NCBI RefSeq assembly: GCF_001431595.1
Contig: NZ_LDJO01000008.1
Span: 1 to 64,000, forward strand
Source of the DNA: Stenotrophomonas acidaminiphila
GTDB taxonomy: Bacteria > Pseudomonadota > Gammaproteobacteria > Xanthomonadales > Xanthomonadaceae
Direction: 5' to 3'
DNA length: 64,000 nucleotides
This document shows positions 41,501 to 50,320 of this stretch, piece after piece. Each line of letters starts with the position of its first letter. The stretch's first letter is position 1. Under the pieces are notes generated by a model, which saw only the letters and a list, made by a program, of their open reading frames with translations, was not told the DNA's origin and ran no database searches. A program made the position numbers and the translations under genes.

Positions 41501-41571
41501 ATGCTTCATGGGCGATCAGGAAGTGAACCTGGAACCGTTCTTCAGGTTTTCCTCCGTCCATTTCCCTCGCC

Positions 41572-41862
41572 TTAGAGCAAGAAGAAAATAACAGCTAGGA
41601 CAAATGGAGACAGCGCGAGCATTGTACGTACTGTAATAAGCCGACGCTTAAAGCTTTTCGGCCAAAACTCCTTCGGCACGCTACTGTCAAGAATCATCGC
41701 TATCACAGCCGAAGAGTTGCTCTGCCCAACGCCTCCCTTGGCTCCTAAGTACTTGAAGTATTCCTGATCTGCATCCTTCAACTCGAACAACAAACGCCGC
41801 GCTGCCAAATAGTAAATACCGGCATAAGCCGCACCTATCGCAATCACCACCTTAGCGTCCAC
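41572..41862 (-). CDS. small two-helix membrane protein, candidate immunity protein of the Rhs tip
   Basis: A 96-residue protein with hydrophobic helices at about 4-22 and 78-96 and a charged middle (ELKDADQEYF, KSFKRRLI). It starts 15 bases after the Rhs fragment B stop codon, the usual place for the immunity gene of a polymorphic toxin. Base composition is AT-richer than the chromosome average, like the tip itself. A membrane-embedded immunity protein would suit a membrane-acting toxin. No family was recognised, and function is inference from position. Confidence 0.6.
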   Translation of the reverse strand: MDAKVVIAIGAAYAGIYYLAARRLLFELKDADQEYFKYLGAKGGVGQSNSSAVIAMILDSSVPKEFWPKSFKRRLITVRTMLALSPFVLAVIFFLL

Positions 41863-41877
41863 GCATGACCCTCTCAG

Positions 41878-43056
41878 CTATTTGATCTTTTCGTCCAAGG
41901 GTTTCCACTCGATGAAATTAATTGTTGACGAATACTTCACCAATTCACCTGCACCGACACCCACTTTAGGCACCACTTCAGCTGTGCCTCCTGGATTGAA
42001 ATTAACTTCCGCACCTCCGTGGAGAATCGCGCCTCCGCTTGCTTCCAAGGCACCACTGAATTGAATTGGCGCATCAACCGGCTTATTCGCAAAACTAACT
42101 TCAAACCCTTCTTTCGGTTGAAGCGAGATATTCATGTCCGCGCCTTCACCAACTCGAATAAACCCAATCTGACCATCACCATGCAAGAGGCTAACTGAGC
42201 TCTCAATGCCTGGACCCAGTGCAACGCCAGCCTCAAGCCGAACGTCCACCTTATCCAGCTTCTCGGACACTGCATTCGCTTTGTCGGATATCCACTCCGC
42301 TGCATTAACCAATTGATTCTTCAGGTTCAATGCACTGCAGAAGGAGCAACGCCCGTCTGGATCAGTGAACTTGTACGGATTGTTGAATGCGTACGCGTAG
42401 CGGTTGAACAACCGCATGTCGCCACTGTCGTAAGCAGTGACAGGGTCAACGCTCAGGAAGCGCGGGATCAGCGGGTCGTAGTAGCGCTGCTGCATGTAGA
42501 CCAGGCCGGTGGCCTTGTCCATCATGTGCCCGGTGTAGCCCGGACGGTTGTCGTTGGTCCGGTTAAGCATCTTTCCGTACGGCTCATGCTCAGTCGTCTG
42601 TAGCGTATTGCCCAGTTCGTCCGTCGCCGCGATCGGGCTGCCCAGCGCGTCGGTACGCCGGTAGATCGTTCCGTATACCGTTTCACCGATCGGCATCCGT
42701 CGCGACGCCACCAGGCTGCCGCCCAGGTAGATGTGCTGGAAGCGCAGGCCCAGCTGCTCGTCGCGCTGCCACAGCAGCTTGCCGTCCAGGCTGTACATCT
42801 CGTACAGCAGCCCGTCCGAGCCGGCCGTACGCACCCGGCGCCCCTGGGCGTCGTAACGGTAGGTGTCCGTCCCCTGTGCCGTACGCAGCCGGTTGCCGTG
42901 GTCGAACACGAACAGGTTGCCGTTCTTGTTGTTCACGTTGCCGCGTACGTCATAGCCCAGCCCGATGATGCTCGTACCACCGGGGCCATTGAGCACGTTG
43001 GTCAGGCGATTGTTCGCGTCATACCAGTACACATGGTCGCGGCTGCCGTAGCCCAT
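41878..43056 (-). CDS. orphan Rhs C-terminal fragment with unrecognised toxin tip (copy B)
   Basis: A 392-residue protein. Residues 6-235 are the C-terminal part of an Rhs core, with YD repeats and the closing hallmark NNPYKFTDPDG (225-235) after which Rhs proteins switch to a variable tip. The tip (about 236-392) starts RCSFCSALN, is predicted beta-rich, AT-richer than the core, and matches no nuclease, deaminase or ADP-ribosyltransferase motif I know. The whole N-terminal Rhs body, PAAR domain and secretion signals are missing, so it is a cassette of the kind that recombines into a full Rhs gene. The ATG lies five bases after the short repeat at 43061-43081. Confidence 0.8.
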   Translation of the reverse strand: MGYGSRDHVYWYDANNRLTNVLNGPGGTSIIGLGYDVRGNVNNKNGNLFVFDHGNRLRTAQGTDTYRYDAQGRRVRTAGSDGLLYEMYSLDGKLLWQRDEQLGLRFQHIYLGGSLVASRRMPIGETVYGTIYRRTDALGSPIAATDELGNTLQTTEHEPYGKMLNRTNDNRPGYTGHMMDKATGLVYMQQRYYDPLIPRFLSVDPVTAYDSGDMRLFNRYAYAFNNPYKFTDPDGRCSFCSALNLKNQLVNAAEWISDKANAVSEKLDKVDVRLEAGVALGPGIESSVSLLHGDGQIGFIRVGEGADMNISLQPKEGFEVSFANKPVDAPIQFSGALEASGGAILHGGAEVNFNPGGTAEVVPKVGVGAGELVKYSSTINFIEWKPLDEKIK

Positions 43057-43060
43057 ATTT

Positions 43061-43081
43061 ACTTGCCTCCGTCCCTTTAAG
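43061..43081 (-). repeat. GGGACGGAGGCAA repeat, copy 2
   Basis: On the minus strand it reads CTTAAAGGGACGGAGGCAAG, with one G fewer than copy 1. It sits between the Sel1-type gene and the ATG of Rhs fragment B. Confidence 0.72.
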
Positions 43082-43083
43082 CC

Positions 43084-43527
43084 CTACCTCCGCCCCGGCT
43101 TTTCCAGTCCCGTTTTTTCGAACGCCGCAAATTCGGTAGCGATCATCCTATTCTTCTCAACGCCAAAGCCCCAATAGAACATCCTACGCAGCTCTTCGGC
43201 TGCTGATTCATCGCCACAACGCAATGCCCGGAGGTAAAACGCCGCAGCCTTCGACAGATCCTTCCTTACGCCCTCTCCTTTCTCATAACAAACCGCGAGA
43301 TCGAACGCAGCTTCCGCCACATCATTCTCAGCAGCTTGCCTGAACAGGCTTACGGCCTTTCTGTTACTTGCCTTTACGTGTCGACCGTAGAGATACCAAG
43401 TGCCCAGAGCGTAGTGGGCTCGATAATCGCCCGCATCCACGGCTTCCAAGAGCAATGGATAGACCTTATCTGGCGAGGCGCCCTTATTCATCAACGCAAG
43501 TGCCTTGTCATAGAGCTTGCCGTTCAT
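43084..43527 (-). CDS. Sel1-like repeat protein, possible toxin immunity protein
   Basis: A 147-residue protein with Sel1-type repeats: AHYALGTWYLYGRHVKAS, AAFDLAVCYEKGEGVRKD and SAAEELRRMFYWGFGVEKN. Sel1 proteins are helical scaffolds and are often immunity proteins in Rhs and CDI loci. No matching toxin tip lies directly upstream, so its partner has probably been lost. The start at 43527 was chosen over a codon 13 residues upstream. It is bracketed by two inverted copies of the short repeat (43061-43081 and 43567-43590). Confidence 0.7.
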   Translation of the reverse strand: MNGKLYDKALALMNKGASPDKVYPLLLEAVDAGDYRAHYALGTWYLYGRHVKASNRKAVSLFRQAAENDVAEAAFDLAVCYEKGEGVRKDLSKAAAFYLRALRCGDESAAEELRRMFYWGFGVEKNRMIATEFAAFEKTGLEKPGRR

Positions 43528-43566
43528 AGCCGTCACCCCCCATTTTATCGTCTGGCGGCGGAACAA

Positions 43567-43590
43567 CTGAAAGGGTACGGAGGCAATTAA
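43567..43590 (+). repeat. GGGTACGGAGGCAATTAA repeat, copy 3 (inverted)
   Basis: On the plus strand it reads CTGAAAGGGTACGGAGGCAA then TTAA, opposite in orientation to copies 1 and 2. The TAA stop of the transposase gene (43587-43589, minus strand) lies inside it. Confidence 0.72.
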
Positions 43591-44291
43591 ACCGACCTGG
43601 AGCTGGGCCGTCCACGGTTACGCCATCCGGCAGGCAGGCCCAATGCCTTCTCGACCATAGCCTGAAATCGTGTACAACCAAACGCTCGCTCCTTGGCAAT
43701 GTAGCTGCGTATCTTAGAGATTTCCTCATCTTCTATCCCGGCACGCAGCCACCTGCCATATTCGATGGCCCACTCTTCCCACGTCGCGCCAAGCGCCCGC
43801 CGGGTCAAATGCAGCGTAATCAGCGGACACGGGCGGGAGTGCACACTGGACCCGCGGCGCTCTTCCGACAACGCAACCATAACGGTGCGTACCGGATTCA
43901 GTTCGACATATCGGCATACCATCAGTGCGTAACGATCAGATTCGGCCAGGCAGGACTTGGAACCACCCTGCCACAAGGTGCCCGTCCGACCATCACGGTG
44001 GTTGAAGAACTGGACGTAGTTTTGGCCAACAGCACGCATCGCAACCGCCAGTGCTTCCGCCCGTGGTGGCGTCAACAGCAGAGGGGCGTAATTGTCCATC
44101 AGAACGAAGGCGTGAACGACAATGTCGTTTTCGAGGCAGGCTTCACGCAGCAGTAGTCGGTAGTGATGGCGATCCTCGTCGTCAATGAAGATCGCCGCCC
44201 GATTCACGCCACGCTGGATGACATGAAGCAGAACATGTAGCAGGACCAGGTGTGCGCGACAGGGCGTGGAATGAAGCAGAGAGCGCGGCAT
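43587..44291 (-). pseudogene. REP-associated-type tyrosine (Y1) transposase, catalytically dead
   Basis: A 234-residue open frame clearly of the Y1/RAYT transposase family: HVIQRGVNRAAIF, LLLTPPRAEALA, QFFNHRDGRTGTLW and CRYVELNPVR are intact. The HUH metal-binding motif, normally NHVHLL, is NYAPLL (residues 67-72), so both histidines are gone, and the catalytic Tyr of the usual GRYKS is Ser111 (GGSKS). The frame is nonetheless uninterrupted. It is either decaying or kept for DNA binding. Its stop codon lies in the short repeat. The start is the MPR at 44291. Confidence 0.85.
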
Positions 44292-44316
44292 CAAGAAGAT
44301 CGAATGCCAGCGACAT

Positions 44317-44607
44317 TCACTCAACAGCAAAATCTAGCATCAGGCTGGATGCATGTACTTCCGTTACGAATCTCTTCGCCTCGAGGATTGAGCAACCAGG
44401 CGCATCAGAAAAATCAGCGATCGCGTCCATGTCAGGGATTAAAGCACCTTGCTTTCTAGCGAATCCCTCAATGCCCAATACACGAAAACCTTCAGCCTCG
44501 CATTGGTCGAGAAAAGCCAATGCATCAGCTGATTGTATTAGCCTGAGAGAACCACTCCTCTCGACCATCAATCCGGCGCGATTTGCAATCTTTTCGACTA
44601 ATCCCAT
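44317..44607 (-). CDS. small unrecognised protein, candidate immunity protein
   Basis: A 96-residue soluble acidic protein with blocks AFLDQCEAEGFRVLGIEGF and PDMDAIADFSD. The ATG at 44607 lies inside the last codons of an upstream coding remnant (its TAG is at 44598-44600), an overlap of the kind seen between toxin and immunity genes. The low GC content matches the rest of the island. No family is recognised with certainty. Confidence 0.55.
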   Translation of the reverse strand: MGLVEKIANRAGLMVERSGSLRLIQSADALAFLDQCEAEGFRVLGIEGFARKQGALIPDMDAIADFSDAPGCSILEAKRFVTEVHASSLMLDFAVE

Positions 44608-44963
44608 GGTGCAAACCAACCTGCATTGGCCCTATCAGAAGCCTGGGCTACATCTCCTGTCGCATCGTTGCGAACCACGCAGCCACCGCCCTGGTGACAA
44701 TACGCGTTTTCAGGATCATCCATTCTTCTGCCGCCAGACAAATGCCGTGTATCTCCTGCTATTACGATGTTCTCGCCCTGCGCCACGCCCTTTTGCTGCA
44801 TCCACGACTTCGCCAGCGGTTATAAGTGCGCCTGCAGCCTCGCAGCAGCATCATGCGCCTGCCCAGTGTTTCAAGGCGCGAAGCCACGACCGGTCGCCAA
44901 CCCGGTACGTGTCGACCCCTCTCGGAGAACGGCATTGTCCTGCACCAATGGACCGTACACGGT
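44598..44963 (-). pseudogene. decayed toxin-tip-like coding remnant
   Basis: One reading frame has protein-like sequence broken by two in-frame stops: a segment starting TVYGPLVQDNAVL, then NTGQAHDAAARLQAHL, then KSWMQQKGVAQGENIV through CHQGGGCVV to a WFAPWD end. The last 65 residues have ordered composition with two cysteines, unlike shadow frames. The position, directly after one small protein gene and overlapping another, suggests a polymorphic-toxin C-terminus that has mutated. The toxin type is unknown. Confidence 0.4.
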
Positions 44964-45551
44964 TCATTTCAATGGCCATCTCACTCCATACCTTAGTACC
45001 AGGAACGGGCTGGCGACCGTAGCGACCGCATGCGCCAGTGCCGCCCTGACAACGTTGCCGTCATTCGCATGCGAACGGGCAAAAAACCTCATGCCCCAAG
45101 GCAGCCCACGCCAAAAGGCGTTCAGGTACCATCTTCGCGCACTTTTTCCATCCTTCAGAACATCTTGGTAGACATTGCCCAGCAACATCATGGCTTTCAC
45201 ATTTGAATCCTGCGCGATCGCCTCGGAACAGAGCGAGATGATGTCGTCCCTGTTGCTGATTCGGTCCATTTCAAAAAGAACTCGCGCACAACCAAGTGTT
45301 CCGTCACTGCCGTACTCATCCGCATGTTCTCTCACCAAGGCGAAATCGTCGTAGGCCTTCTGCAGATCCGGCTCAGCCGAAAAGATGCCATCCTCGAACC
45401 CACGTGCCCTCAGATATCTTGCACCGATGCCGTAAAGTGAATGAGGACTCTCATTAATCAGCTCATCAAAAAGCGCCTTTGCTTTCGCGAAATCGCCCGA
45501 TACATAAGCAGAGCCCGCAATATCCCAGCGCTCGTCAATTGGCATCGACAT
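44964..45551 (-). CDS. TPR/Sel1-like protein of the Rhs island
   Basis: A 195-residue helical-repeat protein. Segments AYVSGDFAKAKALFDELI, ARYLRARGF and AMMLLGNVYQDVLKDGKSARRWYL have the TPR/Sel1 spacing. The C-terminus turns hydrophobic (ALAHAVATVASPFLVLRYG). It could be an immunity or adaptor protein for the decayed tip that follows. It is the first gene of the island on the minus strand. Confidence 0.62.
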   Translation of the reverse strand: MSMPIDERWDIAGSAYVSGDFAKAKALFDELINESPHSLYGIGARYLRARGFEDGIFSAEPDLQKAYDDFALVREHADEYGSDGTLGCARVLFEMDRISNRDDIISLCSEAIAQDSNVKAMMLLGNVYQDVLKDGKSARRWYLNAFWRGLPWGMRFFARSHANDGNVVRAALAHAVATVASPFLVLRYGVRWPLK

Positions 45552-45672
45552 CGAGATTCACCCATATTGGGATGCTGAACCGGAGGGCCTCATTCAATCA
45601 CTGGATCGGTACGGGTTGCGAGAGGCCCTTTCCCTGCCTCGAAATCACCCGCACGGTTCAACCCAGGGCCAT

Positions 45673-46362
45673 TCACCTCTGGCCGAACAGCTGCCTGCGC
45701 TCCTCCTCGCTCAGCGGCTTGCCGGCGTCCGGGTTGACCGTCGGGCCGAGCGCGTAGGCGCGCTGCGTGGCCGGGCGCATGGCGATGGCCTGGTGCCAGC
45801 GGTGCAGGTGCGGGAAGGCGTCGAAGTCGGCCGGGAGCTTGCTGTAGGCGCCGATCCACGGGTAGCTGGCCATGTCGGCGATGCCATACTCGTCGCCGCC
45901 CAGGTACGCCGATCCGGACAGGCGCTTGTCCATCACCCGGTGCAGGCGCCGCACCTCGCTGTCGTAGCGTTCGATGGCGTAGGCGATGCGCTCGGGCGCA
46001 TAGACGTTGAAGTGGCCCATCTGCCCGCTCATCGGCCCGAGCCCACCCATCTGCCAGAACAACCATTCCAGCGCGGTGGCGCGGCCGCGCAGGTCGGTCG
46101 GCAGGAAACGGCCGGTCTTCTCGGCCAGGTACAGCAGGATCGCGCCGGACTCGAATACGCTCAGCGGCGCACCACCGTCGGCCGGTGCATGGTCGACGAT
46201 GGCCGGCATCTTGTTGTTCGGCGAAATGGCCAGGAAATCGGGCTGGAACTGGTCGCCCTTGCCGATGTTGACCGGCACCAGGCGGTACGGCAGCCCGGCC
46301 TCTTCCAGGAACAGGGTGATCTTGTGGCCATTGGGGGTGGGCCAGTAATAGAGGTCGATCAT
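45673..46362 (-). CDS. yfcG: glutathione-dependent disulfide-bond oxidoreductase YfcG type
   Basis: Nu-class glutathione transferase-like protein (229 residues). The N-terminus IDLYYWPTPNGHKITLFLEE, the ISPNNKMPAIVDH glutathione site, and SGAILLYLAEKTGRF follow E. coli YfcG closely. YfcG reduces disulfides with two bound glutathiones and lacks the usual catalytic Ser/Tyr/Cys. The gene marks the return to core sequence after the Rhs island. Confidence 0.9.
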   Translation of the reverse strand: MIDLYYWPTPNGHKITLFLEEAGLPYRLVPVNIGKGDQFQPDFLAISPNNKMPAIVDHAPADGGAPLSVFESGAILLYLAEKTGRFLPTDLRGRATALEWLFWQMGGLGPMSGQMGHFNVYAPERIAYAIERYDSEVRRLHRVMDKRLSGSAYLGGDEYGIADMASYPWIGAYSKLPADFDAFPHLHRWHQAIAMRPATQRAYALGPTVNPDAGKPLSEEERRQLFGQR

Positions 46363-46469
46363 GAATGCGTCTCCGTGGGGGAACGGTCACCGGGACCGAT
46401 ACGGTAACGCTTGGCAGTCTGGCGGACGACCGTTAACCTGCCGCCTTCCTGCAACGCAGCATTCCTGCC

Positions 46470-47051
46470 ATGTCCGAACACAAACCGCTCAGCCCCCTCC
46501 CGGCCCTGATCTTCGCCTCGCGCTGGCTGCAGCTGCCGCTCTATCTCGGCCTGATCGTTGCCCAATGCGTCTACGTGTTCCTGTTCGGCAAGGAGCTGTG
46601 GCACCTGATCCACGATGCCAACGCGCTGGGTGAGCAGCAGATCATGCTGATCGTGCTCGGCCTGATCGACGTGGTGATGATCTCCAACCTGCTGGTGATG
46701 GTGATCGTCGGCGGCTACGAGACCTTCGTCTCGCGCCTGGGCCTGCAGGGTCACCCGGACCAGCCGGAGTGGCTGAGCCACGTCAACGCCTCGGTGCTGA
46801 AGGTGAAGCTGGCGATGGCGATCATCGGCATCTCCTCGATCCACCTGCTCAAGACCTTCATCGAGGCCGGGCAGCTGGGGCTGCCGCTGTGCGGGTCGGA
46901 AGCGGCCACGGGCGTTGCGTGTACCAAGTTCACCTCCACCGGGGTGATGTGGCAGACCATCATCCACTGCGTGTTCATCCTGTCGGCGGTCGGCATCGCC
47001 TGGACCGACAAACTGATGTCCAACGGGCATTCCAAGCAGAACGGGCACTGA
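46470..47051 (+). CDS. YqhA/UPF0114 (TIGR00645) membrane protein
   Basis: A 193-residue inner-membrane protein with about four helices. The [16 protein letters not shown] start, the [20 protein letters not shown] block and the [11 protein letters not shown] segment are characteristic of the UPF0114 family. Function is unknown. It is divergent from yfcG with a 107-base gap. Confidence 0.88.
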   Translation: MSEHKPLSPLPALIFASRWLQLPLYLGLIVAQCVYVFLFGKELWHLIHDANALGEQQIMLIVLGLIDVVMISNLLVMVIVGGYETFVSRLGLQGHPDQPEWLSHVNASVLKVKLAMAIIGISSIHLLKTFIEAGQLGLPLCGSEAATGVACTKFTSTGVMWQTIIHCVFILSAVGIAWTDKLMSNGHSKQNGH

Positions 47052-47252
47052 TCCACACACGCGGGACCGCTGGCCATCATCGCGTGGTGGCCGGCAACGC
47101 GGGCGGCGCCAGCCGCCCCCGCCTCGTGCAACCGGGGGCGGCAATGCTAGATTCTCCCTTCGCCCGGATCCGGCCGGCGTGGGGAAACGCCGCGCATCCA
47201 TGACGGCCCGGGCGACCAACCATTCGCGTTCGTCGATTCAAGGGGAAGATTG

Positions 47253-48248
47253 ATGTCGTACGTCACGATCCACGGCAAAGCGCGCCTGCTGGCGCCCACC
47301 CTGCTGGCCGTCGCCCTGGCGGCCTGTTCGGGCAAGGACGATTCCGCCCCGGCGGCTGCCGCCGGCACGCCCGCCAGCCCCGCTGCCACCGCGCCCGAAC
47401 CTGCGGTTTCGGCCAAGGTGCAGTCGATGGGCACCGACCAGCTGCGCGACTCTGCCAGTACCGCGCTGCGCGAGAACCGCATGTACGCGCCGGCCGGCGA
47501 CAACGCCATGGAGTACTATCTGGCCCTGCGCGACAAGCTGCCCGACGATGCGGCGGTCAAGAGCGCGCTGACCGACCTGCAGCCCTACACCCTGATCGCC
47601 GCCGAGCAGAGCCTGGCACGCGAGGACTTCCCCGAGGCGCAGCGCCTGGTCGCGCTGATCGAGAAGGTGGACCCATCGGCGCCGGCGCTGCCGCGCCTGA
47701 AGCAGGGCATCACCCGCGGCATGGAAGTGGCGGTCAAGCGCACCCAGGAAGAGACCGACCAGGTCAAGAAGAATGCCGAGGACCGCGCCAAGCAGCTGGT
47801 CGAGCAGCAGCGCCTGGCCCAGCAGCAGGCCGCCGAGGCTGCCGCCGCGCAGCAGCTGGCGGCACGACAGGAGGCGGCACGCAAGGAAAGCGAGCGGCTG
47901 GAAGCCGAACGCCAGGCCGCGGCCAAGCGCGAAGCCGACGCCCGTGCCGCCGCGCAGCAGGTCGCCGCCGCACCGAAGCCGGCCGCGGCCGCGCCGAGCC
48001 TGCGCGCGGTAAGCACGCCGGCCCCGCGTTACCCCGCCGACGCGCTGCGTTCCGGTACTTCCGGCGAAGTGCTGGTGGAGCTGACCGTCGGTACCGACGG
48101 TTCGGTGACCGACGCCCGCGTGCTGCGCGCCAACCCGCCGCGGGTGTTCGACCGCGAGGCGTTGAATGCGGTCAGGCGCTGGCGCTTCGAGCCGATCTCC
48201 AGCCCGACCACCACCCGTCGCACGCTGGCGTTCGAGCCCAACCAGTAA
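47253..48248 (+). CDS. lipoprotein with C-terminal TonB domain
   Basis: A 331-residue protein. The N-terminus is a signal peptide with lipobox LAAC (lipidated Cys near residue 24) followed by SGKDD, not the usual TonB membrane anchor. An Ala/Pro linker, a globular helical part (about 50-160), and a long charged coiled coil rich in EAERQAA-type heptads come next. The last 80 residues are a TonB C-terminal domain (APRYPADALRSGTSGEVLVE, with the RRWRF end). With Ser at +2 the Lol rule would send it to the outer membrane. It is probably not the classical energy transducer. The ATG at 47253 follows AGGGGAAGA. Confidence 0.8.
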   Translation: MSYVTIHGKARLLAPTLLAVALAACSGKDDSAPAAAAGTPASPAATAPEPAVSAKVQSMGTDQLRDSASTALRENRMYAPAGDNAMEYYLALRDKLPDDAAVKSALTDLQPYTLIAAEQSLAREDFPEAQRLVALIEKVDPSAPALPRLKQGITRGMEVAVKRTQEETDQVKKNAEDRAKQLVEQQRLAQQQAAEAAAAQQLAARQEAARKESERLEAERQAAAKREADARAAAQQVAAAPKPAAAAPSLRAVSTPAPRYPADALRSGTSGEVLVELTVGTDGSVTDARVLRANPPRVFDREALNAVRRWRFEPISSPTTTRRTLAFEPNQ

Positions 48249-48291
48249 CGGCACGCACGCGCGCCGCACTGCGTACCTGCAGCAAAAAAGA

Positions 48292-48319
48292 AAAGGCCCG
48301 GATCGCTCCGGGCCTTTTC
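48292..48319. terminator. bidirectional rho-independent terminator
   Basis: AAAAGGCCCGGA pairs with TCCGGGCCTTTT around TCGC between the convergent TonB-domain lipoprotein and ABC permease genes. The A-rich and T-rich flanks allow use on both strands. Confidence 0.88.
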
Positions 48320-48343
48320 GTTACCAGCGTGGCGACCCGGGGC

Positions 48344-49533
48344 TCAGCCCGAAATCGCGAGCTTTTCCTGCTTGTAGCGCCACACTGCCATCGCCCACAG
48401 CACCACGGTGAGCAGCAGCGAGGCACCCAGGTAGACACCCCACTGCTCGGCAACCGGCATTTCGCCGCGGGTCACCTTCACCAGCATCTGGTTCTGCGAC
48501 AGGAACGGAACCGCGTACTGCCACAGCTGGGTGTCCTTCAGCGGATAGGCCATCAGCGCATAGCCGGGCATCATCGCCATCATCATCAGCCAGACGATGT
48601 GGCTCTGCGCTTCCTTCATGCTCTTGGCGCCGGCAGCCAGGCAGGTCAGCAGCGCGGTGCCGATCAGCACCAGCGGCAGCAGCACCAGCAGCAGTTTGCC
48701 CATCGCCATGAAGCTCACGTCCAGCGAACTGCCCACGCCACGGCCGATGCTGGCGCTGAACTTGAACGACAGCAGGATCAGCAGGATCGCGGTCAACCCG
48801 ACCAGCGTGGACGCCAGCATCTTGCCGCTGACCAGGGCGCCGCGTGACGCCGGGGTGGCCAGCAGCGGTTCCAGCGACTGCCGCTCGCGCTCGCCGGCGG
48901 TGGTATCCATGACCAGGTGCGAGCCGCCGATGAAGGCGGACATCATCAGCAGGATCGGCAGGATGACCGACAGCAGGATGCCGCGCTTGGCCTCGGCGGT
49001 GGCCAGGTCGCGCGTGCCCACGCTGACCGGCATGGCCACCGCGGGATTGACGCCGCGCGCCATCAGCCGCAGCGCGCCCACCTGCTGGCCGTAGGCCGCC
49101 AGCACCTTGCGCACGCGCGCCACCTGCACGTCGCTGGTACGGCGGGTGGTGTCGGCGACGACCTCGACCTTGGCCGGCTTGCCGGCGTGCCAGTCGTCGG
49201 CGAAATCCGGCGCGACCACCAGCGCCACGTCCTCGCGCTGGGCGCGGATGCGGGCTTCGTAGTCGTCCGGCGCCTCGCGCGGGGTGATGCCCTGGCTGGC
49301 CAGGAACGCCATCAGGTTGGGCGCGCGCTCCATGCCGACCACGGACAACGCCATGTCCTTTTCCAGCTGGTTGGACACCCGCAGGTTGCTGAGCTTGTCG
49401 ATGCCCAGGAACAGCAGCGGGTACAGCAGCGGCGCGATGAACAGGGTCAGGAAGAAGGTACGGCGGTCGCGGGCGAAATCGCGCAGTTCCTTGCGCATCA
49501 CCGTGAACATGCTGCCAATGAATCCGGTCTTGT

Positions 49534-49537
<4 letters not shown>
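48344..49537 (-). CDS. ABC-2 type permease, NatB-like
   Basis: A 397-residue membrane protein with an N-terminal helix, a large extracytoplasmic domain (about 45-180) and five or six C-terminal helices. DRRTFFLTLFIAPLLYPL near residue 27 and DTTAGERERQSLEPLLATP near 220 are typical of NatB, the sodium-efflux ABC permease group. It starts in an ATGA overlap with the ATPase gene. Export of Na+ specifically is by family analogy. Confidence 0.85.
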
Positions 49538-50289
<752 letters not shown>

Positions 50290-50320
50290 GGAAGCGGATT
50301 CCTCAGTGATGCGTGGACGG

